Assembly (NCBI GenBank): GCA_026004675.1 | Contig: BPJP01000007.1 | Location: 1 to 64,000, forward strand | Direction: 5' to 3' | DNA length: 64,000 nt | Source: Gemmatales bacterium | GTDB taxonomy: Bacteria; Planctomycetota; Planctomycetia; Gemmatales; Gemmataceae | Notes under the pieces: model-generated | Seen by the model: the letters and a program-made list of their open reading frames with translations, nothing else | Told to the model about the DNA's origin: nothing | The model's database searches: none | Translations under genes and position numbers: made by a program | Shown here: positions 14,806-24,529 of the stretch, one piece after another | Position numbering within the stretch: position 1 is the first letter of the stretch | Layout: the number at the start of each line of letters is the position of its first letter

Positions 14806-15531
14806 TCAGAGAACAAAAGATTCCAGCCGGCGCTTCCGTTGTTCCCAATCCGGCATGCAGCGGGCAAGGAGCCGGTAGAACTGCGGGCTGTGGTTGTGGA
14901 CCTTCAGGTGACAGAGTTCGTGCATTATGACGTACTCGATGCAGTACAGCGGCGTCTTCACGAGTTCGATGTTGAGCAGGATTCGGCCGGCCTTCGTGCA
15001 ACTGCCCCAGCGCTTGGCCATCTTCCGCACTATGATCGACGGGGCCGACAGCCCCAGTGAGCGGGCTGATTCAAGGCAGGCATCGAGACGGCGGTCGAAG
15101 ATGTCTCGAGCGTGATCTAGATACCAGCCATCGAGCAGTCGCCGTACGTGCTCCGAGTCTGCGCGAGCGGGCAAATGCACCTGGAAGAACCGGCCGACGA
15201 GTTTCACAGCGGAGATTTCATCTTCGATCAATTTGAGCCGGTACTGCCGGCCCAGATACAGGTGAGTTTCGCCAGCGACGTAGCGCCGTGGTGGAGTTAG
15301 CGGTTGAAATTGGTCGAAATAGGCGCGCTGTTTGACGATCCAAGCAGCACGCTTTTGGACCCGCTCGAGCACCTCTTCAACTGGTCGCCCTGTCGGGGCC
15401 ACCACCTTCACCGTCTGGTCGGGATCGACGCTGATCGCCAACCGCTTGCGATCCCGAAACTCGAGGTCGAACGAGATGCGCTGCTTCCCGAACCTGACCT
15501 CGTGGGTCTGACTGTTGTTGCTGGTCGTCAT
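14806..15531 (-). CDS. YgjP/DUF45-family zinc metallopeptidase (M48-like)
   Basis: A 241-residue protein with zinc-binding HELCHLKVHNHSPQFY near residue 205, the DUF45 signature HExxH plus downstream His, and the conserved KRWGSCTKAGRILLNIELVK before it. YgjP-like proteins are frequent satellites of type I restriction systems; their substrate is not known. The start at 15531 overlaps the hsdR stop as ATGA, so translation is coupled to the restriction subunit. An upstream in-frame ATG at 15564 lies inside hsdR and is not needed. Confidence 0.88.
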   Translation of the reverse strand: MTTSNNSQTHEVRFGKQRISFDLEFRDRKRLAISVDPDQTVKVVAPTGRPVEEVLERVQKRAAWIVKQRAYFDQFQPLTPPRRYVAGETHLYLGRQYRLKLIEDEISAVKLVGRFFQVHLPARADSEHVRRLLDGWYLDHARDIFDRRLDACLESARSLGLSAPSIIVRKMAKRWGSCTKAGRILLNIELVKTPLYCIEYVIMHELCHLKVHNHSPQFYRLLARCMPDWEQRKRRLESFVL

Positions 15532-18500
15532 GACGCATACCTCAGCCGTGCGATTTCCAGGCACTGCTCCATGATGCTGTCCATATCCTCGAAGGTCAGA
15601 TCAAACCCGTACTCTTCCTTCAGTTCGAAGAGGTAGTCTTCGATATCTGTTTTCATTTGGTTCTGGACGTCGCTATTGTTCGTCCAATTGACGATCCGTC
15701 GTCTTTGGATGATGTCGTCAATCTTCGCTCCAGCCTCGGCGCCGGCCGACTGGGGATCAAGCCCGTTATCAGCGTAGCGGGAGAAGACCTCGCGTGCGAC
15801 GCCGTAAAATGCCTGCGCCACTGGTCTGCCTTTGAGCTGCTCAGGTAATTCGTCGCCCGTCCGCGTTCGCACGGAATCCCTGATTTCCGAGACTTTCCGC
15901 AGGTACTCCGCGTCCGAAAGTCGCTGTTCGCGGAACGCGCGGATGGCGTCTTCCAGCATCTCCGAAAACCGCCGATAGAACGCCGGGTCCTCCTGCATTC
16001 TCTCCTCAATGGTTCGTCTGGTGCGGAACGCGATGGTGTCTGCCTTCGACGCCGTGCCACCCAGCTTCTCAACTTCCTCGGCGAACGCGTCGGTGTCGAA
16101 GATGTTCACCAAATCGGTAATCTTCTCCACCTCACCAGTGCCGACGTAGGTGTCCACCAGCTTTTGGATCTTCGGCTCATACTCCTTGAAGTCGACGGCA
16201 TCTGCGTACCGTTTGCGAACTGATGCGCGGAGCTTCATGAAGAATTTCAGGTCGGCCTTGTACCTCTCCACCTTGCTGGCCGGCGTCTCTTCAAGGAACT
16301 TCGCTGACGCCAAGGCGATGCCGAGGCACCGCGCATACGCCGATAGCCACTCGTAAAACTGAGTGCGGACCTCCTCGTCTGCCAGCAGACGCTCGTAAGC
16401 CTCCTCGTCCTTCTTGTTCCGTACCGATTTGAACAGGTCCCAGAGCTGCGAGTACTTTTCCGGCAGCTTTCGAATCTCTTCGCTGACGTCCGTGAGCGTT
16501 CCTGCCAGGTCTTCCTTCTCGAACTCCGGCAGACTGCTGTAAAGATCGAGCGCGCTGTCCAGCTCCTCAAGAACCCCACGGTAGTCGATGATGTAGCCGA
16601 ACTCCTTCCCCTCGTAGAGCCGGTTCACACGGGCAATCGCCTGCAGCAACGTGTGGTCCTTGAGCTTTCGCGTCAGGTACAGCACCGTGTTCCGCGGCGC
16701 GTCGAACCCGGTCAGCAGCTTGTCGACGACGATGATGATCTCCGGTTCGTCGGCGTGCTTGAACGCATTGATGATCTGCTTGTTGTAGGTTTCCTCGTTG
16801 CCGAAGCGGGTCATCATCTTTTTCCAGAAAGCTTGCACGCCCTCCGGATTGATCTCTTCGACCTCCTCATTCCCTTCCCGCGTGTCCGGGCCGGAGATCA
16901 GGACTTCCGATGTCACCATGCCGAACTCGTCGAGGAACTTCTTGTAAAGCAGCGCTGTCGACTTGTCCTGCGTAACGAGCTGCGCTTTGAAGCCAGTTCC
17001 CTGCCAGTTGTCGCGGTAGTGCACGCTGATGTCCCACGCGACCCGCATGACCTTCTGTTGAGCCCTGTTAAGCTGGTCCGTCGTGGCAAACTTCTTCTTC
17101 AAATCTGCCACCTGTTCCCTAGATAGGCGATCCGTGAGCCGCTCGAACCATTCGTCGATGGATTCCCTTTCAACCTTTTGTTCCACATGCCGCCCCTCGT
17201 ACAGCAGCGGCACCACGGCCTGGTCCTCGACCGCCTGGCGAATCGTGTACACCGGTTGGATCAGGCCGCCGAATCTCTGGACCGTATGTTTCTCCTTCTT
17301 CATCACTGGCGTCCCTGTGAACGCGATGAAACAGGCGTTCGGCAGCACCTTTCGCATTCTGGCGTGCATCTCACCGTACTGGCCCCGGTGCCCTTCATCG
17401 ACCAATGCGAAGATGTTTGGGTTCTCGTTCCGCACCGCGTGCTTACCCACGGCTGCCTCGAACTTGTCGATCACCGTGGTGATGATCCGCGATTTGTGGC
17501 CGGCGATCAGTTCTGCCAGATGCTTGCCCGTCTTGGCTTGAACAGGCTCGGTCCCGCAATGGCGGAAGGTTTTGTAAATCTGATCGTCCAGGTCCACGCG
17601 GTCGGTGACGAGCACAACCTTGTAATCGTTGATGTCCGGGTCCGTGGCAATTGCATTGGCCAGCATCACCATTGTCAGCGACTTGCCGCTCCCCTGCGTA
17701 TGCCAGACAACCCCGCCCTGTCGGCGTCCATCAGGTCCCAGGCGGCGGATGCGGTCCAGAATGTTGCGCACGGTGAAGTACTGCTGGTAACGCGCGATCT
17801 TCTTTTCGCCTGCGTCGTAGAGAATGAACCGCTGCATGAGTTCCAGGAGCCGCTCGGGCCGGCACAGGCAGTACAAGGCCCGGTCCTGCTCAGTTACCTC
17901 GCGGCTGTCCCGCTGGATCGCTTCGAAGTACTCGCGGACGTAGCGGAACCGCCCTGAGAACAGCCGGCCCTTCGCCTCCGCCGGCAGCGGCTGATTGACC
18001 AGCTTCGAGATCTCGCCATCGATGTCCGTCCGTTCCTTCCAGACCGCCCAGAACTTGAGCGGCGTGCCGGTCGTGCCGTACTTGGCCTCGTTCTTCGAGA
18101 TCGCCAGCAGGAGTTGCGAATACAGGAACAGTTTCGGAATGTACTCATCCCGCTGGTTTCGGAGATGCTGCGAGATGGCTTGTTCGATAGGTTCTTTGAT
18201 ATCGGGCCGCTTACACTCGATCACGCACAGCGGAATCCCGTTGACGAATAGCACGATGTCCGGCCGGCAGGTCTCGTGGCTGCCGGTTCGCTCGACCACG
18301 TACTCCTCGGTGACGTGAAAGACGTTGTTCGCGAGGTCGTTCCAGTCGATGTACTGGAGCGGAAAGCTCTTCGTGTCGCCGCGAATCGACTGCTGCAGGC
18401 TCTTGCCCCAGAGCAGCAGCTCGTAAATCTTCTCGTTCGTGCGGATCAGCCCGTCGAACGGCAGTTCCTTCAGCGCTTCGATGGCCGCCTGGATGTTCGC

Positions 18501-18731
18501 CTCGGAGAATTCGAACTCCTCACCCTTGTAGCGGATTGTGTTGATCTTCCGCAGTTGCTCCTCCAGAATGCCGTCCAGTAGCACGGAACTCAGCCGGCCG
18601 CCGCGCAGCCGCACCGCTTCGTCCTCGGTCACGTATCGGTATCCCAGGTGCTGCAGCAGTTGCAGCGCCGGCACCTGGGAAATGTGGTCTTCTTTAAAGG
18701 ATGGCAGTTCGTGTGTTGTAGGAGCATGCAT
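15528..18731 (-). CDS. hsdR: Type I restriction enzyme R subunit
   Basis: The 1067-residue protein has an N-terminal HSDR endonuclease domain with RPDIVLFVNGIPLCVIECKR near residues 157-176 (PD-(D/E)xK: D159, E173, K175). SF2 translocase motifs follow: Walker A WHTQGSGKS near 345, LVDEGHRGQYG as the DEAD-like box, FIAFTGTPV, and motif VI AIARVNR. HsdR translocates DNA and cuts when HsdM/HsdS meet unmodified sites. Length matches the family. A GGAGGGAG site precedes ATG 18731. Two non-standard genes separate it from hsdS, and the metallopeptidase gene overlaps its stop. Confidence 0.95.
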   Translation of the reverse strand: MHAPTTHELPSFKEDHISQVPALQLLQHLGYRYVTEDEAVRLRGGRLSSVLLDGILEEQLRKINTIRYKGEEFEFSEANIQAAIEALKELPFDGLIRTNEKIYELLLWGKSLQQSIRGDTKSFPLQYIDWNDLANNVFHVTEEYVVERTGSHETCRPDIVLFVNGIPLCVIECKRPDIKEPIEQAISQHLRNQRDEYIPKLFLYSQLLLAISKNEAKYGTTGTPLKFWAVWKERTDIDGEISKLVNQPLPAEAKGRLFSGRFRYVREYFEAIQRDSREVTEQDRALYCLCRPERLLELMQRFILYDAGEKKIARYQQYFTVRNILDRIRRLGPDGRRQGGVVWHTQGSGKSLTMVMLANAIATDPDINDYKVVLVTDRVDLDDQIYKTFRHCGTEPVQAKTGKHLAELIAGHKSRIITTVIDKFEAAVGKHAVRNENPNIFALVDEGHRGQYGEMHARMRKVLPNACFIAFTGTPVMKKEKHTVQRFGGLIQPVYTIRQAVEDQAVVPLLYEGRHVEQKVERESIDEWFERLTDRLSREQVADLKKKFATTDQLNRAQQKVMRVAWDISVHYRDNWQGTGFKAQLVTQDKSTALLYKKFLDEFGMVTSEVLISGPDTREGNEEVEEINPEGVQAFWKKMMTRFGNEETYNKQIINAFKHADEPEIIIVVDKLLTGFDAPRNTVLYLTRKLKDHTLLQAIARVNRLYEGKEFGYIIDYRGVLEELDSALDLYSSLPEFEKEDLAGTLTDVSEEIRKLPEKYSQLWDLFKSVRNKKDEEAYERLLADEEVRTQFYEWLSAYARCLGIALASAKFLEETPASKVERYKADLKFFMKLRASVRKRYADAVDFKEYEPKIQKLVDTYVGTGEVEKITDLVNIFDTDAFAEEVEKLGGTASKADTIAFRTRRTIEERMQEDPAFYRRFSEMLEDAIRAFREQRLSDAEYLRKVSEIRDSVRTRTGDELPEQLKGRPVAQAFYGVAREVFSRYADNGLDPQSAGAEAGAKIDDIIQRRRIVNWTNNSDVQNQMKTDIEDYLFELKEEYGFDLTFEDMDSIMEQCLEIARLRYAS

Positions 18732-18743
18732 TGCATCTCCCTC

Positions 18744-20447
18744 CTACGTCATTCGGTTGGAGAGATGACTTGGGAGCCAGCCGACGACGACTTGCTGAGT
18801 CGCCGGGTCCCAAAAGAAGTAAATAGCCAGGCAATGTCGATTGTCCTTCGTGGACCCCTTGCGCAGATGCCATTCGAGGAAGTGCTTAGGACCTGAAGGC
18901 GTTGGGAAACGAACAAAGTATTGGTCCCCCTCCTCACCGGCGCGCTCTTTGGTGATTGCCCGACCGAAGCGCAGCCCCAGCACCTTACACTTTCTTTTGA
19001 ATGCCTCTTTTGCCTCCTTTCTGCCCAAACATTGGTTTCGGTATTCGTTGGCGAGAAGCAGCAGTGATTTGTAGACCAGACCAACATCCTCGTAGAGGGC
19101 GTTCTTTAACCCGCGAAAAGCCCTAGGATGCAACACAACTCGTCCGAGCAAATGCCGGTTCGCCCAGTTCTCCATCTCGTCATATTGGTCAGGAATCGGA
19201 ATCTCGGACTCGCTCGTTCCGCCAGTGCGTTCGATCAACGCTTGACGGAGCGAATCAACCTGAAACCGCAACTGACGATTCTCTTCTTTCAATGAGTCCC
19301 GTTCCTGAGCCGTGCGCGTCGCGTCGTCACAGTATTCCTGGGCCAAAGCCTCGGCTTCCTTAACCTTCGCCTGGAGTGCGGCGATCTCCTCCTCGTACAG
19401 TGCTTTCCAATCTTCTCCCTCAAGCGCCTTTGAACGAGCAATCTCTGTGGCTTTGATGCGGGCTTCGGACACAAACACGACGTTACCCCAATCGGGACGC
19501 TTGGCCGAGGCTGTCATGAAAAGCCGCTCGACAAGAAAATCGGTGAAAGGTGCCTCGCCGATCCGATCGTCGCCGGGTTGCTTCCAAAAAACGATACGAT
19601 CGGCATACGTCGATGGATGCATCGACGGCAGGTCGTTTTCAAAGTCAAGACCGGGCATATACGTGCGCACGGCACCCAGGTAAGCCGACCACTGCTTTCC
19701 AACACGCTCCGTCCATTTGTAACCGAGTTCCCACGGCAGGGTGACGACATGCGCCACACCCAGCAGCCGTTTCGCAAGATCGCGAGGTTGAAGCACGAAC
19801 GGTGCGACGTTGCCACGCAACTGCTGTCTGTCAGGTTGCGTCAGCATGACCACCGGAAGCCGGCGTACTGGATTGCAGAGCAGCGCGTACAGTTCTTCGA
19901 TGTCGTTATCGGTTTGGAGCATCCACGGCTCACGTGACAGCGCTCGCACATCAGCCAATCCGACGCGTCCAGCAAGTTCCACGACCACTCGCGGACGGGT
20001 CATCACAACATCGGCATCCCCATAGGGCAGCGAAGCACAGTATGTTCGAATACCAACTTCCACACCGTTGCCGCGCTTCGCAAACCCGATGTCGTTAGTC
20101 CACGTTCGCCCTGCGACAGCCGCCCGGTTGCCATGCGGGGTATCCGGATGCTCCAAACGCACACACCAGATTCCTTCTTCGGGGATCGATATGGCTTCCG
20201 CCTTTTGTCCTGGCCATTCCAATCGGAACGAGTTGCCATCCCATGCATCCTGTGGTAGCGCACTTGGCACACGGTATTTCAGCCAGTAGATGGCACATTT
20301 CACGGCCGCAACAAATTTATCATTAACACGCTTTTCGCCGGCGGGAATGAATGACGCCAAGTTATAGGTCGTTCGAATCCGGGGTCGACCAGGAGATACC
20401 ATTGGGGCGAGGGCAGTTGGTTGCGAATGGAATGTGTTGCTGCTCAC
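18744..20447 (-). CDS. Unknown coiled-coil protein, 567 aa, embedded between hsdS/nuclease and hsdR
   Basis: The N-terminal 300 residues form a mixed alpha/beta region with motifs such as TRPRVVVELAGRVGLADVRA, PVVMLTQPDRQQLRGNVAPF and SAYLGAVRTYMPGLDFENDL. About residues 355-440 are a strong coiled coil (IAALQAKVKEAEALAQEYCD, then RDSLKEENRQLRFQVDSLRQ), and the C-terminal 140 residues are basic and partly aromatic. No P-loop or nuclease motif is visible. The start overlaps the upstream nuclease gene as ATGA and the stop lies 12 bp before hsdR. An accessory role in the restriction complex or a linked anti-phage module is inferred from position. Confidence 0.7.
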   Translation of the reverse strand: MSSNTFHSQPTALAPMVSPGRPRIRTTYNLASFIPAGEKRVNDKFVAAVKCAIYWLKYRVPSALPQDAWDGNSFRLEWPGQKAEAISIPEEGIWCVRLEHPDTPHGNRAAVAGRTWTNDIGFAKRGNGVEVGIRTYCASLPYGDADVVMTRPRVVVELAGRVGLADVRALSREPWMLQTDNDIEELYALLCNPVRRLPVVMLTQPDRQQLRGNVAPFVLQPRDLAKRLLGVAHVVTLPWELGYKWTERVGKQWSAYLGAVRTYMPGLDFENDLPSMHPSTYADRIVFWKQPGDDRIGEAPFTDFLVERLFMTASAKRPDWGNVVFVSEARIKATEIARSKALEGEDWKALYEEEIAALQAKVKEAEALAQEYCDDATRTAQERDSLKEENRQLRFQVDSLRQALIERTGGTSESEIPIPDQYDEMENWANRHLLGRVVLHPRAFRGLKNALYEDVGLVYKSLLLLANEYRNQCLGRKEAKEAFKRKCKVLGLRFGRAITKERAGEEGDQYFVRFPTPSGPKHFLEWHLRKGSTKDNRHCLAIYFFWDPATQQVVVGWLPSHLSNRMT

Positions 20448-21754
20448 GATGTCTTCTCCTGAGAATGGCGGTTATTGAATTTGCGCGGCTGGCGTTGATC
20501 GGCCGCGACGAACACATTGAACAGGAACACGTGAACTGCCACGTGTCGTTCCTCATCGTCAGTAGACCGGAATAAGAATCGCCATTTACCCGCTTGCTCT
20601 GCGTCGAGCTGTCGGATGCATTTCGGGTGCTGGCTAAGAACTTGCGGGGCCTTTCCCTGAATGGCAGAGAAACCAGCCACATCTTTGTTGAAAACGATCA
20701 GTGCTGCCTTACAGTCTCTCCATGTCAGATAGCTCAACAGTTGCTCCACGGCCTTCGTCAGTTCCTTCGGACCTCGCCATACTTTACATTCGGCGACGAA
20801 GGCCGCCCGGTTCTTGTCCTCGATCCGAATATCCGTCTTGCCGTGCCGTCGAAATGCCTCGCCGGTCGCATCCCCTTCAAAATGGCCGTTCAGATGAGCG
20901 AGAATGATGTCCCGCAACTCCTCTTCGTCGTGGACGGCAAACGTCTGCGGCGTCGCCTCGAATGTCCGGCCCTCATGGCGGATCACGTTGAGAATCAACT
21001 CATAGTCTTCGTTGCGAATCCCCGGTTCCGGCTCGCGGTTGGCTGCTGCGGGCAAGGATTTCACCAGTCGGCGTTTGACCGGCAGCGGGCTGATGTCCGG
21101 CGAACCCGGTTTTCGTTTCAGTGGGATGTTCAGAACGGAGGCGATCTGCGCATGTTTTCCCAGTCGCTCACGACGCTGAGCTACGCACTGCTGAATGTGG
21201 CCGCGCAACTTCTCATTGTGCGCCTCCACGTCGCGTTTGATGTTTTCGATGTAGCTGCGAATGCTGGAGAGCGTGTTCTCGATCTCCCGTTTCAGTTCGT
21301 CGCCGCTGACATTGTCCGCCGGTCGGGACTGCACGAGTTCGATTTCGCCGCTTTCATCTCCGGGATGACTTCGCACATGCACCCGCGGTGGATTGAGGCC
21401 GAACCTACTCGGTTGGCACTTCCAAAGTGTCGCATGGCCCGAAAACGGGACGGTCACCCGAACCTTGACAGCGGGAACAAGTGCTGGACGGCTTCGGTCG
21501 AAGACGACTCGAAGCGGGTCGTGCCGCACATCAATCTTGGATTCCTCGGTCGCCATCTCCATGCGGCCCTCGTGGAGTTCGAGGGGCAACACCTCACACT
21601 TCGAGTAGACGTGTTCAACGATTTCGTCATCGCTGGAAGCAACGAACTGTACTTCGGCGATCGAGCCGACTTCCTGGCGCGCACGCTTCAGGTTATTCTC
21701 CAGCGTCCCGCGCAAGTTTTGTTCGGAAAAAAGCGAATCCGGCAAATCCCTCAT
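20444..21754 (-). CDS. PD-(D/E)xK nuclease-domain protein embedded in the type I R-M operon
   Basis: The 436-residue protein has an N-terminal beta-rich region, a helical middle (about residues 150-200) and a C-terminal restriction-endonuclease-like fold. That fold shows HGKTDIRIEDKNRAAFVAEC with KVWRG following: D308, E322 and K324 form a D-x13-E-x-K centre. It continues with WRDCKAALIVFNKDV, the expected core strand. The start overlaps the hsdS stop and the stop overlaps the next gene's start, both as ATGA. It is too different from HsdR or Mrr to name. It may be a second DNA-cleaving effector of the system. Confidence 0.8.
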   Translation of the reverse strand: MRDLPDSLFSEQNLRGTLENNLKRARQEVGSIAEVQFVASSDDEIVEHVYSKCEVLPLELHEGRMEMATEESKIDVRHDPLRVVFDRSRPALVPAVKVRVTVPFSGHATLWKCQPSRFGLNPPRVHVRSHPGDESGEIELVQSRPADNVSGDELKREIENTLSSIRSYIENIKRDVEAHNEKLRGHIQQCVAQRRERLGKHAQIASVLNIPLKRKPGSPDISPLPVKRRLVKSLPAAANREPEPGIRNEDYELILNVIRHEGRTFEATPQTFAVHDEEELRDIILAHLNGHFEGDATGEAFRRHGKTDIRIEDKNRAAFVAECKVWRGPKELTKAVEQLLSYLTWRDCKAALIVFNKDVAGFSAIQGKAPQVLSQHPKCIRQLDAEQAGKWRFLFRSTDDEERHVAVHVFLFNVFVAADQRQPRKFNNRHSQEKTS

Positions 21755-23004
21755 GACACACCCGTCCTTTCCTCGACCTTGACCCGCACCTGACCCGTCA
21801 GCAGCTTCTGCATCAGGCCGCGCTTTTGTGCCCGCAGATGGTCCGCTAACTGCGACAGTTCGGTAACGTGCTTATCAATCTCGTCAAAGACTCCAGCGAT
21901 TCGAAATTGTTCCGATTTTTGTGGCACCGGAATTACGATCTTTTTGAATTGGTTCCAGCGCAGACTCCCACGCCGATTCACGGACCCGTTTGTGTTGGCC
22001 TCAAAGATGTACCGAAACAATTCCGTCTTGAAGAGCAGGTACAGATACGGCGCGTGAATTGATGAGTCGGTTTCGAACACCGTGTACATCGGGCTGATCA
22101 ATCCGGCTTCGAGATCACGTAGCAAACCGATCGATCCTTCTTCGATGTGATTCGTTGCGTAGGCGAACTGTCCGCGGCGCACGATCTTATAATTGGAAAG
22201 ATCCTCACTGAAGACTCGGCGACCGAAGTATTTGAGCGATTCAACAAGGCCATCGTGCTTTGTGCAGGAAAGCACAGGTATGTTGTTCCCAATGCCGTTT
22301 CGTTCCGTGACTTCGCTCGCCACGTCTTCAACGTGCACAACTTCCCAGTCGGCTGGCACTGAAAAATAATGTGTTCGCTTCTGGTCGGTGGACCGCACAA
22401 ACTCCCGAAATCGGCGGCGGCCGGTGAGGAGTTGCTGCATGAGGCCCTGCTTGAGCCGCCGCTTCGCCGCAATCAGCTTCTCGGTCTGCTCAATCGCCCG
22501 GTCCCAGGTCGAAAGAACCTCCACAATCCGCCGCTGTTCGGTGAGAGGCGGCAACGCCACGATTAGGTCACCAATCAGATCTGTGTTTAGGTTCGGCTGA
22601 CCGTTTCCTGGCGCGACGGATTCACGCAAGTATTCGGTTTTGCTTGTAAAGAAGTAATAGAGGAACTCCCGCAAAACGTCGCGCAAATCGAGTAGCGCTG
22701 CAATTCCGTCATTAGCTCCTGCACGAATCAGTGTGATCTTGGGTACTCCGAGAGTGGCACCGCTATTCGTCAGAAGCAACGTACCTGGCTCGATGATGCG
22801 AGTTCGTTTCGCGCCTTCCTCGGTGAGAAATGATGCCGTACTTCGCAGGTACATTTCCGAATTGCACGTAACGTCTCTCACGGTAATCCAAGGAATATAA
22901 TCGCCATTAAAGAAACGAGGGTCTCGCGCAGGGCGAGGAGAACTTCCGCGCACTACGCGTGCGATTGCCGAAACAGGAATTCTCTTCCACCCTTCAGGCA
23001 CCAT
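21751..23004 (-). CDS. hsdS: Type I restriction specificity subunit
   Basis: 417 residues with two target recognition domains, each followed by a conserved helical spacer: PPLTEQRRIVEVLSTWDRAI with RRLKQGLMQQLLTGRRRF after the first, and SEQFRIAGVFDEIDKHVTEL with RGLMQKLLTGQVRV after the second. HsdS determines the split DNA target of the M2S and R2M2S complexes. The first ~20 residues (GWKRIPVSAIARVVRGSSPR) start TRD1. It overlaps hsdM by 11 bp and the downstream nuclease gene by ATGA. Confidence 0.93.
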   Translation of the reverse strand: MVPEGWKRIPVSAIARVVRGSSPRPARDPRFFNGDYIPWITVRDVTCNSEMYLRSTASFLTEEGAKRTRIIEPGTLLLTNSGATLGVPKITLIRAGANDGIAALLDLRDVLREFLYYFFTSKTEYLRESVAPGNGQPNLNTDLIGDLIVALPPLTEQRRIVEVLSTWDRAIEQTEKLIAAKRRLKQGLMQQLLTGRRRFREFVRSTDQKRTHYFSVPADWEVVHVEDVASEVTERNGIGNNIPVLSCTKHDGLVESLKYFGRRVFSEDLSNYKIVRRGQFAYATNHIEEGSIGLLRDLEAGLISPMYTVFETDSSIHAPYLYLLFKTELFRYIFEANTNGSVNRRGSLRWNQFKKIVIPVPQKSEQFRIAGVFDEIDKHVTELSQLADHLRAQKRGLMQKLLTGQVRVKVEERTGVS

Positions 23005-24517
23005 ACCCCAACTCCTTCAAGTACCCCGCCATCTGCTTGCGCGTCTCGGCCAGTTCGGCTTCCAATTGTTCAATCTCGCGCTGCACCGCCTCGATGTCGA
23101 TCTCCTCTTCCTCCTCGAAGGTGTCGACGTAGCGGGGGATGTTCAAGTTGAAGTCGTTTTCCTTGATCTCGTCCGGCGTCGCGCGGTAGGCGTACTTGTC
23201 GACGGTCTTGAACGCGCGGAACGTCTTGACGATCTTCTCGATGTCCTGCTCCCGCAGCCGGTTCTGGTTCTTGCCGTCCTCGAACTCGCGGCTGGCGTCG
23301 ATGAACAGCACGTCCCGCTCCGCGCGGCCCTTGCGGAACAGCAGGATCGCCGCCGGAATGCCCGTGCCGAAAAAGAGATTGGGCGGCAGGCCGATGACGG
23401 CCTCCAGCAGGTTCTCCTCGATCAGCTTCTGCCGGATCGCCCCTTCGAAACCACCGCGAAACAATACGCCGTGCGGCACGATCACTCCGACCTTGCCGCC
23501 ATCTTCCAGCGCCGTTTCGATCATGTGCGTGATGAAGGCATAGTCCCCCTTGCTCTTGGGCGGCACGCCGCGCCAAAAACGGTTGAACTTGTCGGTGGCC
23601 GCGTTTTCCTGACCCCATTTGTCCAGCGAGAAGGGAGGATTGGCGACCACCACGTCGAACTTCATCAGCTTGTCGCCTTCCACCAGCCGGGGATTGCCGA
23701 TCGTATCACACCACTCGATGCGAGCGGCGTCCATCTCGTGCAGGAACATGTTCATGCGGCACAAGGCCCACGTGCTGCCGTTGGACTCTTGCCCGAACAG
23801 CGAAAAGTTGTTGCTGGGTGATCCGTCCGGCTCTCGAACCTCGCGGGCCACCTTGATCAACAGCGATCCCGATCCGCAGGCCGGGTCGCAAATGCGATCG
23901 CCCGGTTTCGGTGCAACCAGCTTCGCCAGCAGCGTGGAGACCTCCGGCGGCGTGTAGAACTCGCCGGCCTTTTTGCCGGCCCCGGCGGCAAACTTGCCGA
24001 TGAGGTATTCGTACACGTCGCCGATGATGTCGCGGTCGCCCAATCGGGAGGGGCGCAGGTCGAGCTTGGGGTCGTTGAAATCTTCCAAAAGATTCTTCAG
24101 GCGGCGGTTCCGCTCCCTGGTCTGGCCCAGGGCCGGCTCGGAGTTGAAATCGACGTTGCGGAAGACGTTTTCGAGCTTGGCCTTGTTGGCGTCTTCGATC
24201 TTCTCCAAGGCAATGTTGATCAGCTCGCCGATGTTGGCCTCATCGCGGTGGGCGTACAGGTAGTCGAAGTCACACTCCGGCGGGACGACGAACCGCTCCC
24301 GGCCCAGCGCCCGCTCGACACGCTTCTTATCGCCTTTATACTTCTTTTCGTAGGCAGCCCGCTTGTCCTTCCACAGATCACTCAAGTATTTGATGAACAA
24401 CATCGTCAGGATGTAGTTCTTGTATTCGGACGGATCGACGGCCCCACGGAAGGTGTCGCAGGCCTTCCAGACGATATTGAAGATCTCTCTTCGCGAGGTG
24501 TTTTGGTTCTCTGGCAT
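22994..24517 (-). CDS. hsdM: Type I restriction-modification DNA methyltransferase
   Basis: 507 residues. A HsdM N-terminal helical domain is followed by the SAM-binding motif DPACGSGSLLIKVAREV and the catalytic NPPF motif of N6-adenine methylases (FDVVVANPPFSLDKWG). The C-terminus is a long coiled coil (EAVQREIEQLEAELAETRKQ) that contacts HsdS. AAGGAT lies before ATG 24517. It overlaps hsdS and lies 12 bp after the half-size specificity gene, so it probably belongs to the same operon. Confidence 0.95.
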   Translation of the reverse strand: MPENQNTSRREIFNIVWKACDTFRGAVDPSEYKNYILTMLFIKYLSDLWKDKRAAYEKKYKGDKKRVERALGRERFVVPPECDFDYLYAHRDEANIGELINIALEKIEDANKAKLENVFRNVDFNSEPALGQTRERNRRLKNLLEDFNDPKLDLRPSRLGDRDIIGDVYEYLIGKFAAGAGKKAGEFYTPPEVSTLLAKLVAPKPGDRICDPACGSGSLLIKVAREVREPDGSPSNNFSLFGQESNGSTWALCRMNMFLHEMDAARIEWCDTIGNPRLVEGDKLMKFDVVVANPPFSLDKWGQENAATDKFNRFWRGVPPKSKGDYAFITHMIETALEDGGKVGVIVPHGVLFRGGFEGAIRQKLIEENLLEAVIGLPPNLFFGTGIPAAILLFRKGRAERDVLFIDASREFEDGKNQNRLREQDIEKIVKTFRAFKTVDKYAYRATPDEIKENDFNLNIPRYVDTFEEEEEIDIEAVQREIEQLEAELAETRKQMAGYLKELGYGA

Positions 24518-24529
24518 GGGTTATCCTTT

